The notes beneath the pieces are model-generated. The model searched no databases. It saw nothing but the letters and a program-made list of their open reading frames with translations, and was not told the origin of the DNA. Shown here in pieces: positions 8,665 to 16,343 of a stretch of DNA of 39,787 nucleotides (the stretch's first letter is position 1; the number at the start of each line of letters is the position of its first letter). The DNA is taken from assembly GCA_040752635.1 (NCBI GenBank), contig JBFMGS010000016.1, positions 1 to 39,787 of the forward strand, written 5' to 3'. Source of the stretch: JBFMGS01 sp040752635 (GTDB lineage: Bacteria; Bacillota; SHA-98; UBA4971). The position numbers and the translations under genes are program-made.

Positions 8665-9555
8665 TCAGTACTTCTTGCCTTTCACCGCTTCGCCTGTCCG
8701 CTCGATGAACTGGAGTGCCCGGTCGTATATCTTGAGGGCGACCCCGACGAACAGAGCGTCCACAACGCTCAGTTGCGCCATCATGGAAGGCATGCCGCCG
8801 CTTCCAAAAGGCGTTTCCTCGGATGCGGTCAGAAGGAGGATGTCTGCGAGCTTTGCCACCGGCGACCTGCTGCGGTTGGTTATGCATACCAGGCGGGCGC
8901 CCTGCGCCTTGGCCAGCGACAGGGCATCCACCACGTCCTTGGTGCTGCCGGAATGTGAAAAGCCTATCGCGACATCGTCCCCCCCGATTAAGACAGTCGA
9001 GATGGCTTGCATGTGAGGGTCCGCACAGAAGTTGGCGGGAATTCCGACGCGAAGCAGCTTGTAATAGGCGTCTTGAGCCGCGAGCGCCGAGGTTCCGATG
9101 CCGTAGAGGTGTACCTGTCGCGCTGTCGCAATGGCGTCCACCGCTTTCTGAAGGGATTCCATGCTGAGAAGATCCAGCGTGTCGCTGATGGCCTGCACAT
9201 TCGCCTGGAACGCCTTCCTCACGGCGGTCACGAGGTCGTCAGTTGGGCTTATGTCCTCGTGGATGTTCTTGCTGGGAGATACCAGCTCTCTCGCAAGCGC
9301 TATTTTGAGTTCTTGATAGCCGTTGTAGCCTAAGCGGTTGCACAGCCTGATGACAGTAGCGTCGCTGGTGCCGGAGCTTGTAGAAAGCTCGGTGATTGAT
9401 TGATAGATCACCTGCTCCGCATTATTCAGGATACACGACGCCACTTTCATCTCCGCCGGGCGAAGCGTTCCAAACATCTTCCTCAGCTTTGGAAGACATC
9501 CCGCAGAAGGGATGAGGTTCTCTGCCATAGTTACATGCTCCTGAGCTTCGGACAA
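8665..9555 (-). CDS. MurR/RpiR-family transcriptional regulator
   Basis: Likely local regulator of the aminosugar operon, of which it is the first gene. Domains: N-terminal HTH_6 (about residues 15-90; KLRKMFGTLRPAEMKVASCIL, then SGTSDATVIRLCNRLGY as the recognition region) and a C-terminal SIS domain (about 110-260; HLYGIGTSALAAQDAYYK and GFSHSGSTKDVVDAL) that senses a sugar phosphate. I chose TTG at 9555 because GGAGGTG lies 8 nt upstream. An ATG at 9528 with CAGGAG 9 nt upstream is nearly as good; an upstream GTG at 9597 has no clear site. Family members both repress and activate, so the sign of control is not known. Confidence 0.92.
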   Translation of the reverse strand: MSEAQEHVTMAENLIPSAGCLPKLRKMFGTLRPAEMKVASCILNNAEQVIYQSITELSTSSGTSDATVIRLCNRLGYNGYQELKIALARELVSPSKNIHEDISPTDDLVTAVRKAFQANVQAISDTLDLLSMESLQKAVDAIATARQVHLYGIGTSALAAQDAYYKLLRVGIPANFCADPHMQAISTVLIGGDDVAIGFSHSGSTKDVVDALSLAKAQGARLVCITNRSRSPVAKLADILLLTASEETPFGSGGMPSMMAQLSVVDALFVGVALKIYDRALQFIERTGEAVKGKKY

Positions 9556-9597
9556 CGTGGATGCACCTCCGTTGTTTTTCCCGTGCTTGCAAAGCAC

Positions 9598-10025
9598 CTC
9601 GGGATGATGTAGAAAAGCTCCATACGCGCATGCCTTTCAAGGGAGTTTTTCGACGTCTTTTGGAGAATTCCTTCTCAATTGCAGCCGGATATAGAGAGAT
9701 TATTTTCGTATTGCGGCGGAGTCAGTTATGAGAAACCCAGTTTCCTGGAGAAAGGAAGACAGAGGGGACAGAGAAGCAAGGCCGTCGTCCCCAAGGAAGG
9801 TCTGGTGGGGCGTAGAACACTGCATGTTCGTGCGGAGGACGGGTGTTATGGCTCGGCAGTTGTCTACCACGACGAGGACGCCGTTACACCCTTGTGCTTT
9901 CCCCAGCTTGTCCTGAGGTTGTCAGAAGTGTGGCCACGTTCGTAAGTGCCCTGAAACAGCGGGAAACGCCTAAGCGACCCGGGCTCGGCCAGGCTCAGTG
10001 AGGATTCCCTTCATCGCCTTGACCA
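9598..10025. other. Gene-poor intergenic region
   Basis: About 430 nt between the RpiR-type regulator and the SNF2 helicase scrap. Short open frames exist on both strands (for example 9679-9945 plus) but none has a recognisable product or good ribosome binding site. Together with the helicase fragment it looks like degraded DNA. Confidence 0.5.
9663..9676. promoter_or_regulatory. Possible operator palindrome upstream of the RpiR gene
   Basis: GAGAA-TTCC-TTCTC is an inverted repeat about 110 nt upstream of the regulator start, in an AT-richer stretch. It could be an autoregulatory RpiR site. No clear -35/-10 pair is seen beside it, and a 5-bp palindrome can arise by chance. Confidence 0.2.
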
Positions 10026-10280
10026 TTATATGAACTTGTACACCTGGACGTTTCGAGTCTGCCCGATCCGGAACGCCCTGTCGGTGGCCTGGTTCTCCAC
10101 GGCCGGGTTCCACCACCTGTCGAAATGAAAGACGCAGTTCGCGCGGGTGAGATTCAGTCCAAGCCCTCCAGCCTTGAGGGAAAGGACGAACACCGGCGGG
10201 CCGTCCGGATCGTTCTGGAACCGCTCGACCATCTCATCCCTGGCTTTCTGCGGCACCCCGCCGATGCCTCGTAACTAGCC
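10026..10280 (-). pseudogene. SNF2-family helicase C-terminal fragment
   Basis: A remnant of a SNF2/Rad54-like helicase. The visible peptide covers late helicase motifs: GGVPQKARDEMVERFQ, then motif V (SLKAGGLGLNLTRAN) and motif VI (ATDRAFRIGQTRNVQVYKFI). A full protein has hundreds of residues before this, but here an in-frame TAG lies about ten codons upstream. The usual tail after YKFI (a Cys, then GTVEEKI) is replaced by an immediate TAA. Both ends are therefore missing and no ribosome binding site is evident. It is best read as a decayed gene piece, perhaps left by a rearrangement between the sugar operon and csoR-trxA. Confidence 0.85.
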
Positions 10281-10309
10281 TTCCGAAATGTCCCGCTAAA
10301 GCCCTGCTG

Positions 10310-10636
10310 CTAGAGAACCGAATCTATTCGCCGTGCCAGTTCATGCTTGGGCATGAACCCGACGAACTTCTGGACGAGCTGGCCGTTCTTGAACAGGCCC
10401 AGGGTCGGGATGCTCATTATCCCGTAGGTCGTCGCAGAGATCCTGTTCTCGTCCACGTTTAGCTTGGCGACCTTCATTCTGCCGGCGTAGTCGCCTGCTA
10501 TGTCCTCCACGACGGGCGCCATCATCCGGCACGGCCCGCACCATTCCGCCCAGAAATCCACGAGCACAGGCTGGTCAGCCTTTAATACCTCCTCGCTGAA
10601 ATTCGCATCGGTAACGTTAATGACTGTCCCTGCCAT
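10310..10636 (-). CDS. trxA: Thioredoxin
   Basis: Cytoplasmic dithiol-disulfide oxidoreductase of 108 residues, the standard thioredoxin length. The active site WCGPC has its cysteines at 33 and 36, and the cis-proline is P77 in SIPTL. The frame extends further upstream, but the ATG at 10636 gives the normal N-terminus (MAGTVINVTDANF) and has a GGAAGG-rich site upstream. It lies 50 nt downstream of the csoR-type gene with no terminator between, so the two are probably co-transcribed and controlled by that repressor. This links thiol repair to copper or thiol stress. Confidence 0.96.
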   Translation of the reverse strand: MAGTVINVTDANFSEEVLKADQPVLVDFWAEWCGPCRMMAPVVEDIAGDYAGRMKVAKLNVDENRISATTYGIMSIPTLGLFKNGQLVQKFVGFMPKHELARRIDSVL

Positions 10637-10686
10637 CTTGAACCCTTCCTTCCTTCCGTTCGCGGTATGCAGTCTATCTGTGTGTA

Positions 10687-11076
10687 TTAGGACAACTTGC
10701 TGAAAATCCGGATGAACCTGGCAAGGGCTGCCCGGTCGCCGCCAGTGCCAGCAGCAGCGTTTCTCGATATACAATCCACCAGGTGAGTTCCGGCGATAGC
10801 TATGCCGGCCTGCGCCACTGCAGCCTTGAGCGCCGCGACCTGGATGACAATATCTTCGCAGGCCCGGCCCTCTTCAATCATCTTTCGAATTCCCCTGGCC
10901 TGGCCTTCGATGCGCTTCAGCCGCGAGAGGATGTCGCTCTTTGCGTCGTCGGTGATCACCAGAGCGTCCCCAGCCTGAGTCGCTGTCTCCCCGTTCCTAT
11001 GCTCGATGGCTTCCACTCGCCCGATCCCCTCACCAGGCTCCTTGTTTGGGGTCAGATCAGAAGCGCCCAAGTTCAT
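10687..11076 (-). CDS. csoR: CsoR-family metal-sensing repressor
   Basis: DUF156/CsoR-type all-helical repressor. The core begins at ILSRLKRIEGQARGIRKMIEEGRACED. The three Cu(I) ligands of CsoR are present with canonical spacing: C73, H98 (25 residues later) and C102 (HLVDC). This favours copper sensing over the persulfide sensor CstR (no His) or FrmR/RcnR (different third ligand). The N-terminus carries about 40 extra polar residues compared with the family, so the true start could be internal, but an A/G-rich site directly precedes this ATG. The gene has its own strong promoter with an overlapping operator, so autorepression is expected. Thioredoxin is encoded 50 nt downstream; no copper ATPase or chaperone gene is in the window. 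Confidence 0.9.
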   Translation of the reverse strand: MNLGASDLTPNKEPGEGIGRVEAIEHRNGETATQAGDALVITDDAKSDILSRLKRIEGQARGIRKMIEEGRACEDIVIQVAALKAAVAQAGIAIAGTHLVDCISRNAAAGTGGDRAALARFIRIFSKLS

Positions 11077-11103
11077 TCCCTCCCGCCTCTGCCCACCTTG
11101 TGC

Positions 11104-11125
11104 ACTATACCCTCCGGGGTATAGT
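11104..11125. promoter_or_regulatory. CsoR-type operator, perfect 9-4-9 inverted repeat
   Basis: ACTATACCC-TCCG-GGGTATAGT is a perfect inverted repeat of two 9-bp arms. It has the TACCC...GGGTA form known for CsoR operators upstream of copper genes. It shares three bases with the -10 box and covers the predicted transcription start, ideal for repression by the adjacent csoR product. Confidence 0.75.
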
Positions 11126-11152
11126 ATATGCCCAAACCAGCTTTGCTGTCAA
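11123..11152 (-). promoter_or_regulatory. Sigma-A promoter of csoR-trxA
   Basis: On the minus strand TTGACA (11152-11147) is followed after 18 nt by TATACT (11128-11123). The -35 hexamer is perfect. The predicted start of transcription falls near 11116, inside the operator. Confidence 0.75.
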
Positions 11153-11170
11153 TAGGGTGCCCTGCAAGAG

Positions 11171-12262
11171 TCACATGGAATACCCGTCTTTGCGCTTCCC
11201 CGCCGCGAGGAATATCACGCTGATCGCGAGCGTGGCCCACACCAGGCCCTTCGGGTATTTGGTCACATAATACACCGCTCCCTCGCCAACCGGCGGGATA
11301 GGGATGGGATCGATGGGGATTCCGTTCTTCATTGCAAGGTCGCGTATGTTTAGAAGGTGGATGACTGGAACTCCGCGCGCAGCGAACTCAGAGACGAGCC
11401 CCCGGCGCGGGCTTGCAGAGAGGATCGGTCCCTTCATCACGAGGCCGTTTGGAAAGGAAAGCGAAGCCATGGTGCTGCCGAAGTTAGGGTCCGCGCCGCC
11501 TATGTTGACAAAGCACCTGATAGGCCGGCCGCGGCTTTCCCTCCTGTAAATCTCAAGCCTTCTACGGATGCTCTTTTCGACCGATTCCTCACATATCACC
11601 GGCGCGTCGCTACGCATCGCAATCCTGAGCAAAGTATTTCGGCCATCCTTAAACAAGGCTCCCTCTCCCGAGTCGCCCTCTCCCCCGGGCGAAACAGCCG
11701 CGAGCCTGTATGGAATCAAGCCTTCGCGGTTCAGGCAGGCTAGCATGTCCGCGAAAGTCAGCTCGGGCAGCGTCGCCCCGTACATCGAGGCACCGATGGA
11801 ATAGATGACGATCGGTTCGAGGTTGAGGGCCTTGGCCGCCGATAGCGTTGCTATGATTAGCGCCGGGAAGGAGCCGCTCGCCCCTACTGCAACCACGTCA
11901 CCTGGTGCGAGGCCGGCTTCCGTGAAGTATCTCACGAGGAGCGCGGCAAAAGCAGGGTTGGCGGAGGTGCGCTTGGCCTCGAGCGTGCCCAGCGAAGTCG
12001 TGATCCCCGTCAATTCCTCTCCTATGATGCCAGTCTCGTTCGGGTCAAGCTGCCGGTCTATGGATAATCCCATCGAGAGCCTCAGCCGTTTTACGGCTTC
12101 GATGGACGACTTCATGATCTCCGCTGCCTCGACCTGCCGGTCATAGAAAGGATGCTTTCCTTGCGTCTTTGCCGCGTTGGCGGCAGCAAACCCGACGACT
12201 GCCACCGCCGCAGCGAGGATCAGGAACGCGGGCCGTATTCGACCCCTCCCCCATCCCCACAT
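11171..12262 (-). CDS. pgsW: Poly-gamma-glutamate system protein PgsW
   Basis: Third gene of the PGA synthesis set. The 363-residue protein has an N-terminal membrane segment (about residues 10-30), a large soluble domain with GASGSFPALIIATLSAAKAL and FVNIGGADPNFGS, and a C-terminal hydrophobic segment near residues 335-355 (LVWATLAISVIFLAAGK). This architecture fits the PgsW family found beside pgsB and pgsC. Its role is not well defined; it is thought to assist PGA synthesis or export. The ATG follows pgsC by 10 nt with GAGG 8 nt upstream. There is no pgsA/capA gene in the cluster, so PgsW may be the third component of the synthase here. No terminator is visible before the csoR promoter. 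Confidence 0.88.
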   Translation of the reverse strand: MWGWGRGRIRPAFLILAAAVAVVGFAAANAAKTQGKHPFYDRQVEAAEIMKSSIEAVKRLRLSMGLSIDRQLDPNETGIIGEELTGITTSLGTLEAKRTSANPAFAALLVRYFTEAGLAPGDVVAVGASGSFPALIIATLSAAKALNLEPIVIYSIGASMYGATLPELTFADMLACLNREGLIPYRLAAVSPGGEGDSGEGALFKDGRNTLLRIAMRSDAPVICEESVEKSIRRRLEIYRRESRGRPIRCFVNIGGADPNFGSTMASLSFPNGLVMKGPILSASPRRGLVSEFAARGVPVIHLLNIRDLAMKNGIPIDPIPIPPVGEGAVYYVTKYPKGLVWATLAISVIFLAAGKRKDGYSM

Positions 12263-12272
12263 GTAGCCCGCC

Positions 12273-12701
12273 TCACTTCATAAGGAGCAGCGCCAGCCGG
12301 ACAGCAGCCGAGACCAGCAAAACAGATGCGAAGGTCCGCACGATGCCGTGCTTTGCCGCCTCATTTGCGATAAGGCCGGGAACGACGTATCCTATCGCCC
12401 TCAAGTCCTGATCCACAAAGGGAATCTGCCCCGCGAACTTCGTCATAAGCCACCCCATCCAGAAGCCCACCAGTACCATGGACATGAACCTTCTGCGCCC
12501 ATATATGATTACATAGCCTGAAATGAGTCGCACGACGAGGTAGGTAGCTAGAGAGACGAAGAGCGTGGCTGCCACCCTCGGAGGCTGGTCCAGGTAAAGG
12601 GCGAGGTAGCCTGGAACGATAAGCCCGCCGGCTGAGAGCCCTGTAAGTTCGGTGAAAATGAAGCTGGCGATGAGGCCGATGCCGACTGACAGTGTTACCA
12701 T
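12273..12701 (-). CDS. pgsC: Poly-gamma-glutamate synthase membrane subunit PgsC
   Basis: Membrane subunit (142 residues, the usual CapC/PgsC size) that forms the PGA ligase complex with PgsB. It is hydrophobic throughout, with about four to five membrane segments and family-typical sequence such as TELTGLSAGGLIVPGYLALY and GYVVPGLIANEAAKHG. The ATG overlaps the end of pgsB by 7 nt, so the two subunits are translationally coupled as expected for an obligate pair. Confidence 0.95.
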   Translation of the reverse strand: MVTLSVGIGLIASFIFTELTGLSAGGLIVPGYLALYLDQPPRVAATLFVSLATYLVVRLISGYVIIYGRRRFMSMVLVGFWMGWLMTKFAGQIPFVDQDLRAIGYVVPGLIANEAAKHGIVRTFASVLLVSAAVRLALLLMK

Positions 12702-13912
12702 TGCGCTGCCTCTCCGTTCCGCTCAAAGTATGCTGTGAGCTTCCGCCCTATTCCCCTGGTATTTCCCAGACCGAAGAGCACCGCGCCGCCGGGGGCAAGC
12801 GAATCGATAGCCCGAAGCACAGACTCTGGATCGCGTAGCGCGCTGAAGTCTCGCACCCAGGAGGCATACACCAGGGCACCCGTTTCCGTTCGACACTTGC
12901 CGGGGCGCCTCTGTCTTGCCAGGTAGCGTCGGGCGATGCGGCCTGCTTCTCCCACAAGCACGACCCAGTCGGGCTGGATCTCCTGCACCAGGAGCGCGGC
13001 CAGCTCTGCAAGCCTGGGAAGCCTATCTGCCCTGTTGTTCATGACCGCGATGACCGGCATGCCCGGAAACAACTCTTTCTCGCGGAATTGCTGCCAGATT
13101 GCTCGCGTAGAAGCGGAATCGTTGGCGGCAAACGCGTCCACGAAGACATATCTCCTTCCAGCTCGGGTTAACTGGAGAATGCGCGTAACCCCCGGGTCCG
13201 CCTGGGCGCGGATCATACCCCGAAGCGCGGTTTCGCGGTCCACTCCCAGAAGCTCGCACACTTTGAGAGCGCATGCGACGTTGTCTTTGAAGCTCAGGTA
13301 AGGAAAACTCTCGTTGATCTCATCCGGGACTATAGACCCGTCAACTACATGCACCCTCGTGTGAAGTGTTCGCGCTCGCCGTTCGAACACCTCGACGAAC
13401 CGGCTCTCGCTGGTGACGAGGTGGCCAGCGCGCGGTATCGTCAGACTCAAGGCTTCCGCGACGTCCTGGATTGTGGGTCCCATGACATCCAGATGGTCGT
13501 CGCGCACGTTCGTGATCACCCCAATCGTGGCGCGCACCATCCGATGCTCTGATACCCACAAGTTTTCGGGATGCAATGCCATGCACTCGACGACCAGGGC
13601 GTCGGCTCGACGAGCGCACGCCATCGCAGCGGTACGGACCTGTTCTATGATGTTTGCCCTTCCCATACGGCGGACCGGCCGCTCCGTGCCATCCTCCAGG
13701 ATAAGCCGGGGAGCAGTGCCTGTTGCCTTGGCAACGACCCGAAATCCGCCCTCTCTCAACCCCGCGGCGATAAGGCGGGTCGTGGTGGACTTACCCCTCG
13801 TGCCGTTCACGTGAATTCGGACAGGTATGCGCTCAATCCTTCGGGAATGGCAGAAACTCTCCGCGATCCCGGCGAGGACCAGGCCCGCGCACAGTATCAT
13901 CAAAACAGTCAT
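12695..13912 (-). CDS. pgsB: Poly-gamma-glutamate synthase ligase subunit PgsB
   Basis: ATP-dependent amide ligase that extends the gamma-linked glutamate chain. The 405-residue protein has an N-terminal membrane anchor (residues 2-20) and the Mur-ligase-type phosphate loop GTRGKST at residues 37-43. MRRMGRAN-type sequence (about 80-90), VVECMALHP and ITNVRDDHLDVMG are characteristic of CapB/PgsB. The start has AAAGGA 8 nt upstream. The gene lies 158 nt after the response-regulator gene, close enough for one transcript, though a palindrome in that gap could mark separate control. PgsB makes the activated gamma-glutamyl phosphate while PgsC provides the membrane path. Confidence 0.96.
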   Translation of the reverse strand: MTVLMILCAGLVLAGIAESFCHSRRIERIPVRIHVNGTRGKSTTTRLIAAGLREGGFRVVAKATGTAPRLILEDGTERPVRRMGRANIIEQVRTAAMACARRADALVVECMALHPENLWVSEHRMVRATIGVITNVRDDHLDVMGPTIQDVAEALSLTIPRAGHLVTSESRFVEVFERRARTLHTRVHVVDGSIVPDEINESFPYLSFKDNVACALKVCELLGVDRETALRGMIRAQADPGVTRILQLTRAGRRYVFVDAFAANDSASTRAIWQQFREKELFPGMPVIAVMNNRADRLPRLAELAALLVQEIQPDWVVLVGEAGRIARRYLARQRRPGKCRTETGALVYASWVRDFSALRDPESVLRAIDSLAPGGAVLFGLGNTRGIGRKLTAYFERNGEAAQW

Positions 13913-13945
13913 AAGACGCGTCCTTTACGTTCCCTCGGTTCTATC

Positions 13946-13957
13946 CACCACGTGGTG
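13946..13957. promoter_or_regulatory. 12-bp palindrome upstream of pgsB
   Basis: CACCACGTGGTG is a perfect 12-bp palindrome 34 nt before the pgsB start codon, in the 158-nt gap between the response regulator and the PGA genes. It is a candidate binding site for that regulator. No convincing -35/-10 pair accompanies it. Confidence 0.35.
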
Positions 13958-14070
13958 AAAAGAGTTTCTTGAAGTCTCGCATGCATTCCTGCCAGGACAC
14001 TCCGGTGGAGTATGGTTTCCAGGAGCAGCCGGCGGCGGAAGATTCTCGAGAGCTTAGGCGTACACGCACA

Positions 14071-14664
14071 TCAATCCAGCGCGTAAAGCTTGCGCGGCCT
14101 GCCCCTGTGCAAGTACTCGAGTTGTACCCTCACTCTGCCAATGCTTTCGAGGTATTCGAGGTAGCGGTTGGCTGTCTGATAAGCGACGCCAAGCCTCTCT
14201 GCCACGTCCTCCGCGGACACCGGACCGCCAACCTGACGCACAAACTCCACGATCGAATCGAGCGTCTGCTCGGAGATCCCTTTGGGCAAGTCGGGCCTGG
14301 ACGGGTGGGCCCTCAGGTGAACGCGCAGGCGAGAGATCAGGTCGAGGGCCTTGATCGGTTTCAGGGCGAAGTCGTCCGCCCCGGCCTGCCTGAACCTGTC
14401 CGCAAGCTCGAAACGGTCATCGACCGTGAGCACCACTATCGGCACGTGAGCGGAGAAGCGGCGCAAGGCCTTTACTACCAGGATCCCGTCCATTGCCGGC
14501 ATGTGATAGTCCACCAGAACCAGATCAAAGCCGCCTTTCTGGAACGCCTTGACGCCTTCGCTCGGGTCCTTGTGGCCGTCGAGCTCCCAGCCAGCGAGCT
14601 TGGCGACCGCGTTCAGAGTGAACAGAACCCCCTCGTCATCGTCTATGGCAAGTATCCTGGTCAC
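14071..14664 (-). CDS. Response regulator with CitB/DctR-type DNA-binding domain
   Basis: Output half of a two-component system (197 residues). The receiver domain (1-120) has the acidic pocket D8-D10, phospho-acceptor D52 (VLVDYHMPAMDG), T80 and K102. The C-terminal part (about 128-197) is a helix-turn-helix (SAEDVAERLGVAYQTANRYLEYL) ending in RGRPRKLYAL, like regulators of carboxylate transport. Its ATG overlaps the kinase stop by 4 nt. It lies directly upstream of pgsB and downstream of the permease and peptidase genes, so control of the PGA cluster is likely. Confidence 0.93.
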   Translation of the reverse strand: MTRILAIDDDEGVLFTLNAVAKLAGWELDGHKDPSEGVKAFQKGGFDLVLVDYHMPAMDGILVVKALRRFSAHVPIVVLTVDDRFELADRFRQAGADDFALKPIKALDLISRLRVHLRAHPSRPDLPKGISEQTLDSIVEFVRQVGGPVSAEDVAERLGVAYQTANRYLEYLESIGRVRVQLEYLHRGRPRKLYALD

Positions 14665-16073
14665 TGTGGCTTCTCCTCCCGGTCCGGGTCCGAATGCGCT
14701 GGGAATTCAATCCGGCAGACAGTGCCCGCACCCTCATGGCTCTCAAGGATGATGGCGCCCCCGTTCTCCTGGACGACTTCCCGCGCGAAAGTAAGCCCAA
14801 GGCCTGACGAGCCCCGAGTGCTGAACCCCGGGTCCCATATCCTGTCTAGCTTCTCCTGGGGAATCCCAATCCCGTTGTCGCGCACCGTGATGATGAGCGC
14901 ATCTCGTTCACGGCCCGGCTCAAAGACCACGTCAACCCGTCCCGCCTCTGGCGCCTGGCTTTCGTTGACCGCCCACACGCTGTTATGTACCAGGTTAGCC
15001 AGAGCTCTCACGACCCTCGCGCCATTCACGCGGACGCTCGGGAGTTCGCCCTGAGCGGTAAACCTGACCCGCTCCGCGGTCTTCTCGGAAGGCAGCTGGA
15101 CTTTCAGCCGTTCGAGCAATTCCTCGCCCCGCAAAACCTCCCGGGCATCCCCTGAGAGGACTTGCGAGATCATGGTGTTCATCCTCATGCTGTACTCGAT
15201 TATCTTGCGGAGGTATGCTCTGGACTCCGCATCTGCCGCGAGTTCCTTGAGAACCGAGGCAAGGCCCGTGATCGTGGTGAGCGGCGTCTTGAGGTCGTGG
15301 ACGAGCGCCTGAGACTCGAGCAAGTTCCGGGCCCGCACTGCCTCCGCCCTCATGCGTTCGACCTCGAGCCTGCGTTCCCGGTCGGCCTCGACGAGCCTGA
15401 TATGCCGGTAGTAGTCCACCATGAACTTTCCCGTGAGAAGAGCGTTTGCGACCTGGACCGCGCAGATCACAAGTCCCAGCAAGTTCAGCGCCTGGACCCC
15501 GTCGGTCAGCACGGAAGCAGCCTTGATCGCCAGTGATATCTCCCCGTGCCCGAACCCGTACCGCGTCAGGGATGGGACTATGTCTAACCACTGCAGCCCA
15601 AACAGCAGCTGCGTCAGGACTATGACCTTGTTGAGCACGCCCCCTCCGGTCACGTTGACGCGCAAGATCGTGGATATGCCGATTATCTGGATCAGGGCCG
15701 GCATGCGGAAATCATACTTGATACCCCAGACGAACTGGATCAAGTAATAGAAGGCGACGACCATCGCGGTCGGAATGAGCAGGTCTATGAGGAACTTCCG
15801 TTTTGGGAAGAGCCCTTCCACGACCAGGAACGCCCCGAGATAAGCCGGAAGCGCCCTGAGCGTGTTCAGGAGAACCAGCCGGACTCCCGCGTCCACAAGG
15901 TACCCGTGGTTCTCGCTGAGCATGCCTGCAGAAAGGGCGCGCATGACTCCAAACGAGTAAACGTTCAGGAGGGTAGGGCTCAACAAGCCGAGGGCAAAGA
16001 GCCCACAGCCCACAGCGAGCCTGGGATTTCGGGGCCGACCAACGAGATGTGTCATGCAGGGAGAATTCGGCAC
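14661..16073 (-). CDS. Membrane sensor histidine kinase
   Basis: Sensor half of the two-component system (470 residues). The N-terminal half contains about six hydrophobic segments between residues 18 and 215, with no large extracellular loop, so it may sense within or near the membrane. A charged linker (about 225-250) leads to the H-box ALVHDLKTPLTTITG with phospho-acceptor H259. The ATPase domain shows the N-box (LANLVHNSVWAV), G1 (DNGIGIP), F-box (WDPGFSTRG) and G2 (GSSGLGLTFA). The start is taken as GTG; an ATG six codons in is possible and neither has a good ribosome binding site. The signal could be PGA, glutamate or another carboxylate, judging only from neighbours. Confidence 0.92.
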   Translation of the reverse strand: MPNSPCMTHLVGRPRNPRLAVGCGLFALGLLSPTLLNVYSFGVMRALSAGMLSENHGYLVDAGVRLVLLNTLRALPAYLGAFLVVEGLFPKRKFLIDLLIPTAMVVAFYYLIQFVWGIKYDFRMPALIQIIGISTILRVNVTGGGVLNKVIVLTQLLFGLQWLDIVPSLTRYGFGHGEISLAIKAASVLTDGVQALNLLGLVICAVQVANALLTGKFMVDYYRHIRLVEADRERRLEVERMRAEAVRARNLLESQALVHDLKTPLTTITGLASVLKELAADAESRAYLRKIIEYSMRMNTMISQVLSGDAREVLRGEELLERLKVQLPSEKTAERVRFTAQGELPSVRVNGARVVRALANLVHNSVWAVNESQAPEAGRVDVVFEPGRERDALIITVRDNGIGIPQEKLDRIWDPGFSTRGSSGLGLTFAREVVQENGGAIILESHEGAGTVCRIEFPAHSDPDREEKPQ

Positions 16074-16104
16074 ATCAGAGCAGAGCTCCTGCAGAACGCG
16101 GAGT

Positions 16105-16137
16105 TCCTGCCGAGTGGGGATTTGAGCCGCGGCAGGA
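16105..16137. repeat. Intercistronic inverted repeat before the kinase gene
   Basis: TCCTGCCG and CGGCAGGA form an 8-bp inverted repeat around a 17-nt loop, between the 47-residue membrane protein and the kinase. There is no T-run, so a simple terminator is unlikely; it could be an RNA processing or stability element. Confidence 0.3.
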
Positions 16138-16167
16138 TGAGCTCCCGGCGCCCGGAGCCGGACAAGC

Positions 16168-16311
16168 CTAGCGGAACAGCAGGATCCTCAAGAGGAGCGG
16201 GATGAGCACCATAGCCCCCACGATCTGGCGAGTCAGGCGCTCCTGCCTGAGAATGTAGTCCACTGTCCCAACGGCCACGATCAGTGCTATACCACGGTAA
16301 ACCCAGGTCAT
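16168..16311 (-). CDS. 47-residue membrane protein
   Basis: Very small protein of unknown function with two hydrophobic stretches (about residues 3-20 and 30-46) around the charged centre LRQERLTRQ. The ATG at 16311 is chosen because AGGAGG lies 10 nt upstream; the frame is open further but the upstream part lacks membrane character. It starts 33 nt after the DctM-like permease stop. It is far too short to be a TRAP DctQ subunit (usually 150 residues or more). Its size resembles the small CapE/PgsE accessory proteins of Bacillus PGA operons, but I see no sequence basis for calling it that. Confidence 0.65.
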   Translation of the reverse strand: MTWVYRGIALIVAVGTVDYILRQERLTRQIVGAMVLIPLLLRILLFR

Positions 16312-16343
16312 CCCACCGCTTCCTCCTGCACTACAGTCGGATT

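Noticed and set aside
9679..9945. 88-codon plus-strand frame in the gene-poor region
   Set aside because: No ribosome binding site, no recognisable family, and composition like random GC-rich sequence.
10637..10774. N-terminal extension of thioredoxin
   Set aside because: The extra 46 codons overlap the csoR 3' end and lack thioredoxin similarity; the ATG at 10636 gives the normal protein.
13969..15054. 361-codon plus-strand open frame
   Set aside because: It lies opposite the response regulator and kinase, whose phospho-sites and ATPase boxes are clear; no recognisable product on the plus strand.
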